From: an uncultured Clostridia bacterium
GTDB taxonomy: Bacteria; Bacillota; Clostridia; TANB77; CAG-508
Assembly: GCA_934162925.1 (NCBI GenBank)
Contig: CAKPJR010000026.1
Coordinates: 1 to 12,003, forward strand
Length of the DNA stretch: 12,003 nt
Direction: 5' to 3'
Part shown: positions 1-7,491 of the stretch, in pieces
Layout: each line of letters starts with the position of its first letter
Position numbering within the stretch: position 1 is the stretch's first letter
Notes under the pieces: model-generated
What the model saw: only the letters and a program-made list of their open reading frames with translations
What the model was told of the DNA's origin: nothing
The model's database searches: none
Translations under genes and position numbers: made by a program

Positions 1-1372
1 ATAAATAAATACATTCCATATTTTAAATTTTCTTCTCCTAAATCATATACATCTGCAATTATTAATTTATTATTTAATTCTACATTTGTATATTTATTAA
101 AAAAATTTAAAGAGCCTTTTACAAATGGTATTAATTTTATTTGCATTTTTTTAGTATTTTTATCTTCTCCTAAAATATTATATAAATCTTCTAAAATAGG
201 CATATCTTTACTTTCTTTAAAAATTGGTTCTATACTAACTTTATTTTTTTCTTCTTTATATAAACTTTTGTCATCAAATGTTATATTTTTATTCTCATAA
301 CATTTAATTAATTTTTCTTCTAAAATGGCTTTTTCTTCTTCATTTAATTCTCCAAAAATTAAATTAAAAAATCCTATTAATCTTGAAATTTTTGTAGCAA
401 GATATCCTTTTTCATCTTCTATTGATTCTTTTCTTATATCTAATATATTCACATATGTATTTGAGGTTGGTCCTATTTTTAATATTGTCCCATTTAAATT
501 TTTTGCTAATTTTTCATATTCTCTTTCTGGATCTATTACATATTGTTCTATTCCAAAAAATCTATATCTTAATATCATTAATTTCGTATAAAAAGATTTT
601 CCGTGATCCGCTTGTTCCAAAAATGCACATGTTTGCATTTTTATATTTTTCTTGATTATATCTATCTATAAATACTAAAGAATTATTATAAATATTAGTT
701 CCACAAAAAATTCCTTCTTCATCAAAAATTGTAGACGAAATAAATGGATATGTTGAAACCAAGCCTGAAGTCAATATGTTTCTTCTACTTGCATATTTAA
801 TATCATTGTTATTTTCCATTATAGGTAAGCACGATAAAAATACTTGCTCTTGCCTAAAATTTGCTCTTTTTGTTTTCAACCCGCAAACTCTCTAAAATTC
901 CTTCTATTTTATTTAATAAATACTCTTGTTCATGAATATTGTCTGAGAATAAATCAATATAAATATATAAATAATACAAATCTTCATTATTTACTTGAAT
1001 TTCTTTTCTAATATATTTCGCATCATTATATGTAAAAGCAGCAATATCTATATCTTGATTATTTTTATTTCCTTCTTTTAAATCCACGCCAACATTTGCT
1101 ATATGATATGTCAAATTTCTTATAATTTTATATGGATCTTGCTTTTCATAAAAAATAGATATATTCATATTAAAATTAGAATCTAAAAGTCTTTTTAAAA
1201 TCAGGTCATTATATTCTCTATAATAATTAACAATAATTATTCCCGAATAATAAATATTATCTATTTCTAAAAATTTTGGATTTTTTAAATTAATATATGA
1301 AGGTGATATTTTGTCTTTATTTGAAAATGTTCCTTCTATTTTTTTATTATTTAATTTATTTAAAATTTTTAT
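1..1372 (-). CDS. VirB4/TraE-family conjugation ATPase, partial, two +1 frameshifts at CGG
   Basis: This is the cytoplasmic ATPase that powers a type IV secretion/conjugation channel. The gene starts at 1372 and is cut by the left window edge after about 456 residues. No ATG, GTG or TTG lies between the upstream in-frame stop and the conserved part. An ATA sits 7 nt after a perfect GGAGG and is the likely start. The frame breaks twice, at CGG codons 883-881 and 603-601. Skipping the C at each gives one continuous protein: an N-terminal VirB4 domain, a segment reading LGLKTKRANFRQE (about 163-175), Walker A GTSGSGKS (about 252-259), the VirB4-like VIDPEREYEKL, and a later TNVELNNKLIIADVYDLG. 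Read without shifting, it gives fragments ending at 854 and 562, the second lacking the invariant Walker A glycine. It follows a 190-residue transfer-associated gene. Family call is firm; the subfamily is not. Confidence 0.88.
601..603 (-). other. In-frame CGG, +1 frameshift site inside the VirB4 Walker A motif
   Basis: The sense strand reads tca cgg aaa atc. In frame this would give GTSGSRKIF and a stop about 13 codons later. Dropping the C at 603 gives tca gga aaa tct, which restores the P-loop GTSGSGKSFYTK and opens the frame to the window edge. The glycine before the P-loop lysine is invariant in P-loop NTPases, so it fixes the shift point to this codon. Confidence 0.9.
881..883 (-). other. 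In-frame CGG, +1 frameshift site in the VirB4 N-terminal domain
   Basis: The sense strand reads ttg cgg gtt gaa. In frame the protein ends nine codons later at 854. Skipping the C at 883 gives ttg ggg ttg aaa, that is SLGLKTKRANFRQE, and joins the downstream frame that runs to the second site. The glycine becomes about residue 164. Confidence 0.85.
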
Positions 1373-1456
1373 TTTTCTACCTCCTTTTTTTTATTTATTT
1401 AATAAATTTTAATTTGTTATGCTTTTTATTTACTCCATATTAAACGGGTTATAAAC

Positions 1457-2029
1457 TTAAATTTCTAATAAATCTTTTCTACTATTAAGAAAAGAATACA
1501 ATATTTTTTCTGTCATTTCTTTTTCAGATATATCTATTACCACATTTCCACATCTAGACAGACATTCTTTAATATTAAAATATTTATCATTTAATTTATC
1601 AAAAATTATTTTTTCTAAATTATCATTTATTTTTTGTTTTTTATTTTCTGGGAATTCTTTTATAAGAATATAAAAATTTTTAGAAGAAGATTTTTTATTT
1701 TTATTTGTTTTTTGAATAAAATTTATATATTTATTGGATAATATTTTTATACTTTCTTTTTCTTCTTTTATTTGATTTTTTATTTTTGAGATATGTTTAG
1801 ATAAATCTTCTTTATTACTTTGAATTAAAATTTGAATATTAAAATTACACGTTTTTAAAAAAATTTTATAAGAATTTAATATTGCCTCTTTTTCTAAGTT
1901 TGATTTCAGATTAAAATTTATAGGTATAATTTTTACTATTTTAACATAAGAATTGTTTTTTAATTTTATTATACCATTTTCAAAAATCCTCTCAAATGGT
2001 AACCACTCTTGGACTGAATTTATTTTTAT
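1457..2029 (-). CDS. Conjugation-associated protein upstream of VirB4, AUA start
   Basis: An open frame of 190 codons begins NSVQEWLPFERIFENGII and ends NSRKDLLEI. It has no ATG, GTG or TTG near its N-terminus. GGAAAGGAG lies 8 nt before an ATA (2029), with an ATT one codon earlier as the alternative. The protein is basic and probably soluble: it has a mixed alpha/beta N-terminal part, a lysine-rich charged stretch with coiled-coil character near residues 80-115, and no clear membrane segment. Its opening resembles N-terminal parts of VirB4/TraC-type transfer proteins, and it sits directly before the VirB4 gene, so a role in the same secretion apparatus is inferred. It contains no CGG and its frame is unbroken. 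The exact family is not recognised. Confidence 0.6.
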   Translation of the reverse strand: MKINSVQEWLPFERIFENGIIKLKNNSYVKIVKIIPINFNLKSNLEKEAILNSYKIFLKTCNFNIQILIQSNKEDLSKHISKIKNQIKEEKESIKILSNKYINFIQKTNKNKKSSSKNFYILIKEFPENKKQKINDNLEKIIFDKLNDKYFNIKECLSRCGNVVIDISEKEMTEKILYSFLNSRKDLLEI

Positions 2030-2045
2030 AATTTCATCTCCTTTC

Positions 2046-2297
2046 CTATTCTTTTATACTTTCGCTTTCATAATATAATTTTTCTGGAGCCACATCTTCA
2101 CCATCTTTCCACTCAACAGTATCCCCTCTAGGCTTAACATTTTTAAAATATTTTATATTTTTCAATTTATTAAAATATTTAAATTTTTCTATGCTTTCTT
2201 TCATATCATATACTTTTTCTTCTCCATTAGAAAATTTTAAATATATTTTATACTGTTCCAAAGCTTTAACTTTTATTATATCTGGTGTTAGTTCCAT
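2046..2297 (-). CDS. DUF2442 domain protein
   Basis: This small protein of 83 residues matches the DUF2442 pattern: an N-terminal LxPDIxxVKAL segment, a beta-rich core with FSNGEEKVYDM, and a C-terminal VEWKDGEDVAPEKLYYES typical of the family. It starts at ATG 2297 behind GGAGG, nine bases after the DUF4160 stop. DUF2442 and DUF4160 genes are commonly paired and have been suggested to be toxin-antitoxin-like, but no biochemical role is established from the sequence. The Shine-Dalgarno of the next gene starts in its stop codon, so the four minus-strand genes here probably share a transcript. Confidence 0.85.
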   Translation of the reverse strand: MELTPDIIKVKALEQYKIYLKFSNGEEKVYDMKESIEKFKYFNKLKNIKYFKNVKPRGDTVEWKDGEDVAPEKLYYESESIKE

Positions 2298-2306
2298 TTT
2301 TTCCTC

Positions 2307-2570
2307 CTACAAAGGCTTTATTTTAAATATTCTTCCTTCTTCTTCCATTACTTTCCACAAAGTCATCAAATCTTCTTTATGAATAATTATCCATGCTTCT
2401 ACTAATTTTGTTTGCTTTACCGGTAATTCACCATTTAACAAATTTGCTTCAAAGTCATAAGTAGCTTTATTTTCATTATATCTTACATGTATATGCGGTA
2501 AATTATGCTGATTACTGTCATTAAAATACATAGATATAATAATTCCATAAAATTGTGAAATTATTGGCAT
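2307..2570 (-). CDS. DUF4160 domain protein
   Basis: A protein of 87 residues with the DUF4160 hallmarks: an N-terminal MPIISQFYGI, then MYFNDSNQHNLPHIHVRY with the conserved HxPHIHV motif, and a C-terminal AWIIIHKEDLMTLW. The HIH motif suggests metal or nucleic-acid contact, but no function is established. It starts at ATG 2570 behind AGGAGGTG. It is the first gene of the minus-strand cluster, followed directly by its usual DUF2442 partner. Its promoter lies unusually close to the start codon (see 2583-2611). Confidence 0.87.
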   Translation of the reverse strand: MPIISQFYGIIISMYFNDSNQHNLPHIHVRYNENKATYDFEANLLNGELPVKQTKLVEAWIIIHKEDLMTLWKVMEEEGRIFKIKPL

Positions 2571-2582
2571 TTTTCACCTCCT

Positions 2583-2611
2583 ATTATAACATTTATTATG
2601 TTTTGTTTCAA
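2583..2611 (-). promoter_or_regulatory. Promoter of the DUF4160-DUF2442-conjugation cluster
   Basis: On the minus strand TTGAAA (2611-2606) and TATAAT (2588-2583) are separated by exactly 17 bp. The -10 box ends only 12 nt before the ATG of the DUF4160 gene, so transcription would begin about 5 nt from the start codon and cut off most of the AGGAGG sequence. A second, weaker candidate is TTGACT about 120 nt further upstream (near 2700) with a TAACAT-like -10. Confidence 0.5.
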
Positions 2612-2625
2612 TATTTTGGAAATAA

Positions 2626-2646
2626 TAATTGTAAGACCTACAATTA
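2626..2646. repeat. Inverted repeat upstream of the DUF4160 gene
   Basis: TAATTGTA and TACAATTA form a perfect 8-bp inverted repeat around AGACC. It lies just upstream of the -35 box of the cluster promoter and could be an operator; no regulator is identified. Confidence 0.4.
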
Positions 2647-2821
2647 CTTATGAATAAAGAACTTATTCTTTTTATATGTTACATTTTTTTCCAACAAAAG
2701 TCAACATTTTTTCGTTTTCAAAATTCGACAAATTTAAATTTTTAATTATTATAATTTTTATAAAATTTTCCAGAATTATTTTTTTATTTTGGAACATAAT
2801 AATATCATAAGGTTTATATTA

Positions 2822-3268
2822 GTTGAAATAAGAGCAAATTAAGATTTTTATTTTTAGAGTTTTAATTTGTTCGAGCAAAGATGTTTTATGGTTCTTTTTT
2901 TGGATTATAAAATGTCGGAGTCGTAGATTATAATATTTGTATGAAGGCTATATTTTGTTTCTATTATATGTGGTTGTATTATAGGTATTATAATTGGTTT
3001 AAGATTATATTAATATCTATATCTAATATTTATAAGATTTCTTATGTCTTTAAAGATATTAGAAAGGGGTTGTTTTTAGTCCCACGTGGATGAATGCAGT
3101 TTCTTTTGGTGTTTTTATAGTCGAGCGAATGATTAGAATATGTGGTTTATTGCTTGTTTATATAGCAATATATATCAGGTGAAAAAATTATGTATTTTAG
3201 TTTTAGTTGAAGATTAATATGAGCTTTATGCAAAATAGCTCGTATAATTTTACGAGCTATTTTTTTAC
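2822..3268 (+). ncRNA. Candidate structured non-coding RNA, unidentified
   Basis: This gap between the DUF4160 gene and gyrB has no convincing open frame on either strand. By eye its plus strand has about three times as many G as C, opposite to the flanking minus-strand genes, which suggests plus-strand transcription. Stems visible: GAGCAAATTAA (2832-2842) with TTAATTTGTTC (2862-2872), including a G-U pair valid only for plus-strand RNA; TAATATCT (3011-3018) with AGATATTA (3054-3061), enclosing ATAAG/CTTAT (3032-3045); ATTGCT/AGCAAT (3149-3169). It ends in the terminator at 3232-3266. I see no diagnostic motif of RNase P RNA, tmRNA, SRP RNA or a group II intron. The 5' end is uncertain: a TTGGAA at 2789 is a weak -35 candidate. 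Confidence 0.5.
3232..3266 (+). terminator. Strong intrinsic terminator, possibly bidirectional
   Basis: AAAATAGCTCGTA (3232-3244) pairs perfectly over 13 bp with TACGAGCTATTTT (3251-3263) around a 6-nt loop, and the run of T continues to 3266 on the plus strand. It ends the candidate RNA to its left. In the opposite direction it lies just after gyrB and is followed by four T, so it may also terminate the minus-strand replication operon. Confidence 0.85.
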
Positions 3269-3291
3269 ATATACAACTATTTTAGGCTTCC

Positions 3292-5220
3292 TTATATATC
3301 CAAATTTTTTACATCTCTTGCATTTTCTATTATAAAGTCTCTTCTTGGACTTACTTCGTCTCCCATTAAAAGTGTTATTGTTTCATCTGCTTTCATTGCA
3401 TCATCCATTGTTACTTGAACTAAAATTCTATTTTCTGGATTCATTGTTGTTTCCCAAAGTTGTTCTGGGTTCATTTCTCCTAAACCTTTATATCTTTGTA
3501 GACCCAATTGATCTCTTGCTATTCCTTTTTCCTCTAATTCTTTATATCTTTCTGCTAAGTCATTATCTGTATAACAATATATATCTTGCATACCTTTTTT
3601 AGATAATTTATATAGTGGTGGTTGTGCTAAAAATACATTTCCATTTTCAACAAGAGGTCTCATATATCTAAAGAAGAATGTTAATAATAAAGTCCTTATG
3701 TGTGCACCATCTACATCGGCATCTGCCATTATTATTACTTTTCCATATCTTATTTTAGTAATATCAAAATCAGCTCCAATCCCAGCACCAACTGCTAAAA
3801 TTACTGGCTGTAATTTATCATTATTATATATTTTATCTGCTCTTGCTTTTTCAACATTTAGCATTTTTCCCCAAAGAGGAAGTATTGCTTGAAATCTTCT
3901 GTCTCTTCCTTGTTTTGCACTACCTCCAGCAGAATCTCCCTCAACTATGTATACTTCACATTCTTCTGGTTTATTACTACTACAATCTGCTAATTTTCCT
4001 GGAAGAGTTGTACTTTCCAAAACATTTTTTCTTCTTACTAACTCTCTTGCTTTTCTTGCAGCTTCTCTTGCTCTAGAAGCACTAATACATTTTTCTAAAA
4101 CTGCTTTTGCAACAGCTGGATTTTCTTCTAGGAATGCTGATAATTCTTCATTCATTACACTTTGTACTGCACCTGTCACTTCGCTATTTCCTAATTTTGT
4201 TTTTGTTTGTCCTTCAAATTGAGGTTCTTTTACTTTTACAGAAACTACTGCTGTGATTCCCTCTCTTATATCTTCCCCTTGAAGATTTGAGTCCTTTTCT
4301 TTTAAAATGTTATGGCTTCTTGCATAATCATTGAAAACTTTTGTTAGAGATCTTTTAAATCCTTCTAAATGTGTACCACCTTCTATAGTGTTAATATTAT
4401 TAACAAAAGAATATATATTTTCTGAATATGCTGTTGTATATTGTATAGCAATTTCAATTGGAACATCTCCATTTTTTTCTATATATATTGGTTTTGCATT
4501 TAATTTTTCTCTATTTTTATTTAAATATTCAACAAATGAAATTAGTCCACCTTCATAGCAAAAATCTGATTTTTTAGGTGTTTCTTCTCTTTCATCCGTT
4601 AATGTTATTCTTAAACCTTTTGTTAAAAAAGCCATTTCTCTTAATCTATTTTCTAATATTTCATATTCATATTCTAATGTTTCAAATATTGTATCATCTG
4701 CTAAAAATCTAACAGTTGTTCCTGTTTTATCAGAATCTCCTATTCTTTGTAAAGGCTTTACAGTTTTTCCTCTTTCAAAAGACATTTGGTAAATTCCACC
4801 GTCTCTTTGAATTGTAACTTCTGTCCATGTAGATAATGCATTTACAACAGATGATCCAACACCATGAAGTCCTCCAGAAACTTTATATCCACTATCTCCT
4901 CCAAATTTTCCACCAGCATGTAGAACTGTATAAACAGTTTCAGCAGCAGATATTTTTGTTTTTGGATGTATGTCTACTGGTATTCCTCTACCATCATCCT
5001 CTACTTTTATTACATTTCCTGGTTCTATTGTTACGTGAATATTTTTACAATATCCTGCCAATGCTTCATCAACACTATTATCTACAATTTCGTATACAAG
5101 ATGATGTAAACCTCTTGCTGAAACACTACCAATATACATACCAGGTCTTTTTCTAACTGCTTCTAATCCTTCTAATACTTGAATTTGATCTGCTTTGTAC
5201 TCATGTTCAAATTTTTCCAT
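3292..5220 (-). CDS. gyrB: DNA gyrase subunit B
   Basis: ATPase subunit of gyrase, which with GyrA introduces negative supercoils. At 642 residues it has normal length. Visible motifs in order: the N-terminal YKADQIQVLEGLEAVRKRPG, GHKL ATP-binding DDGRGIPVD (75-83) and GGLHGVG (116-122), transducer domain QTKTKLG (338-344), TOPRIM EGDSAGGSA (427-435) and DADVDG (500-505), and the C-terminal QRYKGLGEM (575-583). It starts at ATG 5220 behind a TAGGAGCG Shine-Dalgarno, 51 nt after the recF stop. The frame is intact and contains no in-frame CGG; two out-of-frame CGG trinucleotides cause no problem. gyrA, which often follows, is absent; the next feature is the convergent terminator. ParE is the alternative, but the position next to recF favours GyrB. 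Confidence 0.97.
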   Translation of the reverse strand: MEKFEHEYKADQIQVLEGLEAVRKRPGMYIGSVSARGLHHLVYEIVDNSVDEALAGYCKNIHVTIEPGNVIKVEDDGRGIPVDIHPKTKISAAETVYTVLHAGGKFGGDSGYKVSGGLHGVGSSVVNALSTWTEVTIQRDGGIYQMSFERGKTVKPLQRIGDSDKTGTTVRFLADDTIFETLEYEYEILENRLREMAFLTKGLRITLTDEREETPKKSDFCYEGGLISFVEYLNKNREKLNAKPIYIEKNGDVPIEIAIQYTTAYSENIYSFVNNINTIEGGTHLEGFKRSLTKVFNDYARSHNILKEKDSNLQGEDIREGITAVVSVKVKEPQFEGQTKTKLGNSEVTGAVQSVMNEELSAFLEENPAVAKAVLEKCISASRAREAARKARELVRRKNVLESTTLPGKLADCSSNKPEECEVYIVEGDSAGGSAKQGRDRRFQAILPLWGKMLNVEKARADKIYNNDKLQPVILAVGAGIGADFDITKIRYGKVIIMADADVDGAHIRTLLLTFFFRYMRPLVENGNVFLAQPPLYKLSKKGMQDIYCYTDNDLAERYKELEEKGIARDQLGLQRYKGLGEMNPEQLWETTMNPENRILVQVTMDDAMKADETITLLMGDEVSPRRDFIIENARDVKNLDI

Positions 5221-5271
5221 TTTTTACGCTCCTATCTTTTTTGGTTGAACAGGTTTGTCCTACCACATTTT

Positions 5272-6337
5272 TTAAATACATTCTATTTTTGCATTTGTTA
5301 CTTTAAATAGTTTATATTCTGAATTATTTATTTTAAAACTGTCTGTACATGTTATAATTACTTGATTTTCTTTTATATTTTCAAATAACCCTTGTATCCT
5401 TTTTTTATCTAATTCTGACATAAAATCATCTAACAAAATAATTGGTCTTTCTTCTATTTCTTCGTATATAACTTCTGCTTCTGCAAGTTTTAAAGAAATT
5501 ATTGTAGTCCTTTTTTGTCCTTGTGACCCATATATTGATACGTCATTATCATTTATAAAAATTTTAAAATCATCTCTATGTATTCCAATGCTTGTATACC
5601 CTTTTTGTATATCACTTTTCTGATTATTTTTCAAATTTTCTAAATAATTTTTTCCGTATATTAGAAAAATATTCTATTTTTACTTTTTCTTTATTTTCTG
5701 TTGTTTTTAAGTGTATATTATATATTTTGTCATTTATTTTTTCTATAAATTCTTTTCTATATTGATATATTTTTTGCCCTATTTTTGCTATTTGTTCATC
5801 CCATATATATAAATTTTCTATTGGTTTTCCCTCATATTTTATCTGTTTTAAATATATATTTCTTTGATCTAGAATTTTATTATATTCACTTAAAAGATTT
5901 ATATATATTGGCCTTAACTGACTAATCATTATATTTAAAAATCTTCTTCTTCTTGCTGGTTCATTATTAATTATTTCTATATCTTCTGGGGTAAAAAGTA
6001 CAATATAATTCTTTCCAATAATTTCACTTGTTCTTTTTGCGAATATATCATTTATATAAAATTTCTTTTTTTCATTTATTTCACATTTTATATTCACTTC
6101 TCTATCTTCTTTTTTGCTTATCATTTCCACTTTAGTAAAATTTTTTTCTTTATTTACTAATTCTTTTTCTTTGTTTGTTCTAAAAGATTTTCCCAAACTG
6201 CAAACGAAAATAGATTCTAATATATTTGTTTTACCTTGTGCATTATCACCATATATTATATTTACATTTTTGTCAAATTCTATTTCTGCTTTTTCATAAT
6301 TTCTAAAATTCTCTAATTTAATTTTTTGAATGTACAT
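5272..6337 (-). CDS. recF: DNA replication/repair protein RecF, one +1 frameshift at CGG
   Basis: SMC-like ATPase that loads recombination mediators at stalled forks and single-strand gaps. The span is 1066 nt, that is 3n+1. The 0 frame gives residues 1-227 with Walker A GDNAQGKT (30-37), then CGG at 5656-5654, and stops at 5624 if not shifted. Skipping the C gives SNIGKNYLENLKNN and continues through the conserved GIHRDDFKIF, ABC signature YGSQGQKRT (about 269-277) and Walker B PIILLDDF (about 298-305), ending at 354 residues, the usual RecF size. Signature and Walker B both lie after the shift, so an unshifted product would be inactive. Start ATG 6337, 29 nt after dnaN. The small S4-domain gene often found between dnaN and recF is absent. 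Confidence 0.92.
5654..5656 (-). other. In-frame CGG, +1 frameshift site in recF
   Basis: The sense strand reads aat ata cgg aaa aaa. In frame, RecF ends ten codons later. Skipping the C at 5656 gives ata gga aaa aat and enters the frame with the RecF signature and Walker B. It is the only CGG in the gene in any frame. Confidence 0.87.
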
Positions 6338-6366
6338 TTTTCAATCCTCTTAAAGCAAACTTTAAT

Positions 6367-7491
6367 TTAGTCTTCTTTCATTCTAATTGGTAATATCATA
6401 TATGTATAATTTCTTGCTGTTTCATCAACAGGTTTTATAACACATGGAGAAATATTAGTTCCAAAAGAAATATATATTTCTTCATCATCTATTGCTTTTA
6501 AAGCATCTAAGAAATATTTTGGGTTAACTCCTATTTCTAAATCTTTTCCTTCTGTTTCTGTAAACATTTCTTCTTTAGCATCACCTGTTTGATTTGTACA
6601 AGAAATTGTTACTTTTCCTACTTCTATTGATATTTTTACAGGATATTTCTTTTCTTTTTCTATACTTGAAGAAGAAATTAAACTTATTCTTTCAAAACAA
6701 TTTTGTAATATATTTTTATTTACTCTTATTCTTGTTTCCCAATCTTTTGGAATAACGCTTGCATAATTTAAGAATTCACCATCCAATAATCTTGTTACTA
6801 TTTTGCAATTTTCCATTTCAAAAATAGCTTGATTTTTAGAAACTCCTATTTTTATCCTATCAAAAGAATCTAAAATTATTTTGTTTACTTCATTTAAAGT
6901 TTTTCCTGGGATTACTGCTTTAAAATCACTGCTTGCACTACTTAAACTATTGCTAACCCATCCCATTCTAAAACCATCTATAGCTACTACATTTAAGCTG
7001 TTATTAATTACTTCAAATAAGCATCCTGTAAAAATAGGTCTATTTTCTTCTATACTTACTGCGAATATTGTCTTTCTTATCATATTTTTTAAAATTGTTT
7101 GATCAGTCTCTATAGAGTTCTCTATGACTATTTTAGGAAGTTCTGGAAATTCATCAGCATTCATTGTTGCTAATTTATATAAAGATCCTTCACATTCTAT
7201 AACAAGTAAATTATTTTCATTAATTTCTATATTTATATCTGTATCTGGTAATTTTCTAATAATTTCACTAAACATTATACTATTTACAACTGTATTACCT
7301 TCTTCTATTACATTGCATTCCATAGTATACTCTATACCTAATTCTAAATCATATGAAGTTAATTTTAATTGATTATTATTTGTTTGTATAAGTATTCCTT
7401 CTAATATAGGCATTGTTGTTCTTGTAGGTACAGCTCTTATAACAGAATTTATTCCTTTTAATAATTTTTCTTTTTCACAAACTATTTTCAT
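6367..7491 (-). CDS. dnaN: DNA polymerase III sliding clamp (beta subunit)
   Basis: The ring-shaped processivity clamp that tethers the replicative polymerase and recruits repair factors. At 374 residues it has full length for three clamp domains. Recognisable features are the N-terminal MKIVCEKEKLLKGINSVIRA, the RTTMPILEGILI motif of domain 1, PIFTGCLFEV and AIDGFRMGWV around the middle, and the C-terminal YTYMILPIRMKED, typical of the clamp end near the hydrophobic pocket. Start ATG 7491 lies behind AAGGAGT. It follows dnaA across a 384-bp spacer and precedes recF by 29 nt, so dnaN-recF-gyrB likely form one transcript. No CGG occurs in this gene. Confidence 0.97.
   Translation of the reverse strand: MKIVCEKEKLLKGINSVIRAVPTRTTMPILEGILIQTNNNQLKLTSYDLELGIEYTMECNVIEEGNTVVNSIMFSEIIRKLPDTDINIEINENNLLVIECEGSLYKLATMNADEFPELPKIVIENSIETDQTILKNMIRKTIFAVSIEENRPIFTGCLFEVINNSLNVVAIDGFRMGWVSNSLSSASSDFKAVIPGKTLNEVNKIILDSFDRIKIGVSKNQAIFEMENCKIVTRLLDGEFLNYASVIPKDWETRIRVNKNILQNCFERISLISSSSIEKEKKYPVKISIEVGKVTISCTNQTGDAKEEMFTETEGKDLEIGVNPKYFLDALKAIDDEEIYISFGTNISPCVIKPVDETARNYTYMILPIRMKED

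Noticed and set aside
325..655. Plus-strand open frames at 325-591 and 422-655
   Set aside because: They are shadows of the VirB4 gene on the other strand, with F/I/L/S-rich composition typical of antisense frames in AT-rich DNA.
1..1372. VirB4 gene as a decayed pseudogene
   Set aside because: Apart from the two CGG sites the frame is open and motifs are intact. The same lesion type occurs in recF and rnpA, which are under clear selection.
2822..3268. RNase P RNA, tmRNA, SRP RNA or group II intron in the gap before gyrB
   Set aside because: I could not find the diagnostic motifs of any of these, such as GAGGAAAGUCC of RNase P RNA or the conserved domain V stem of group II introns.
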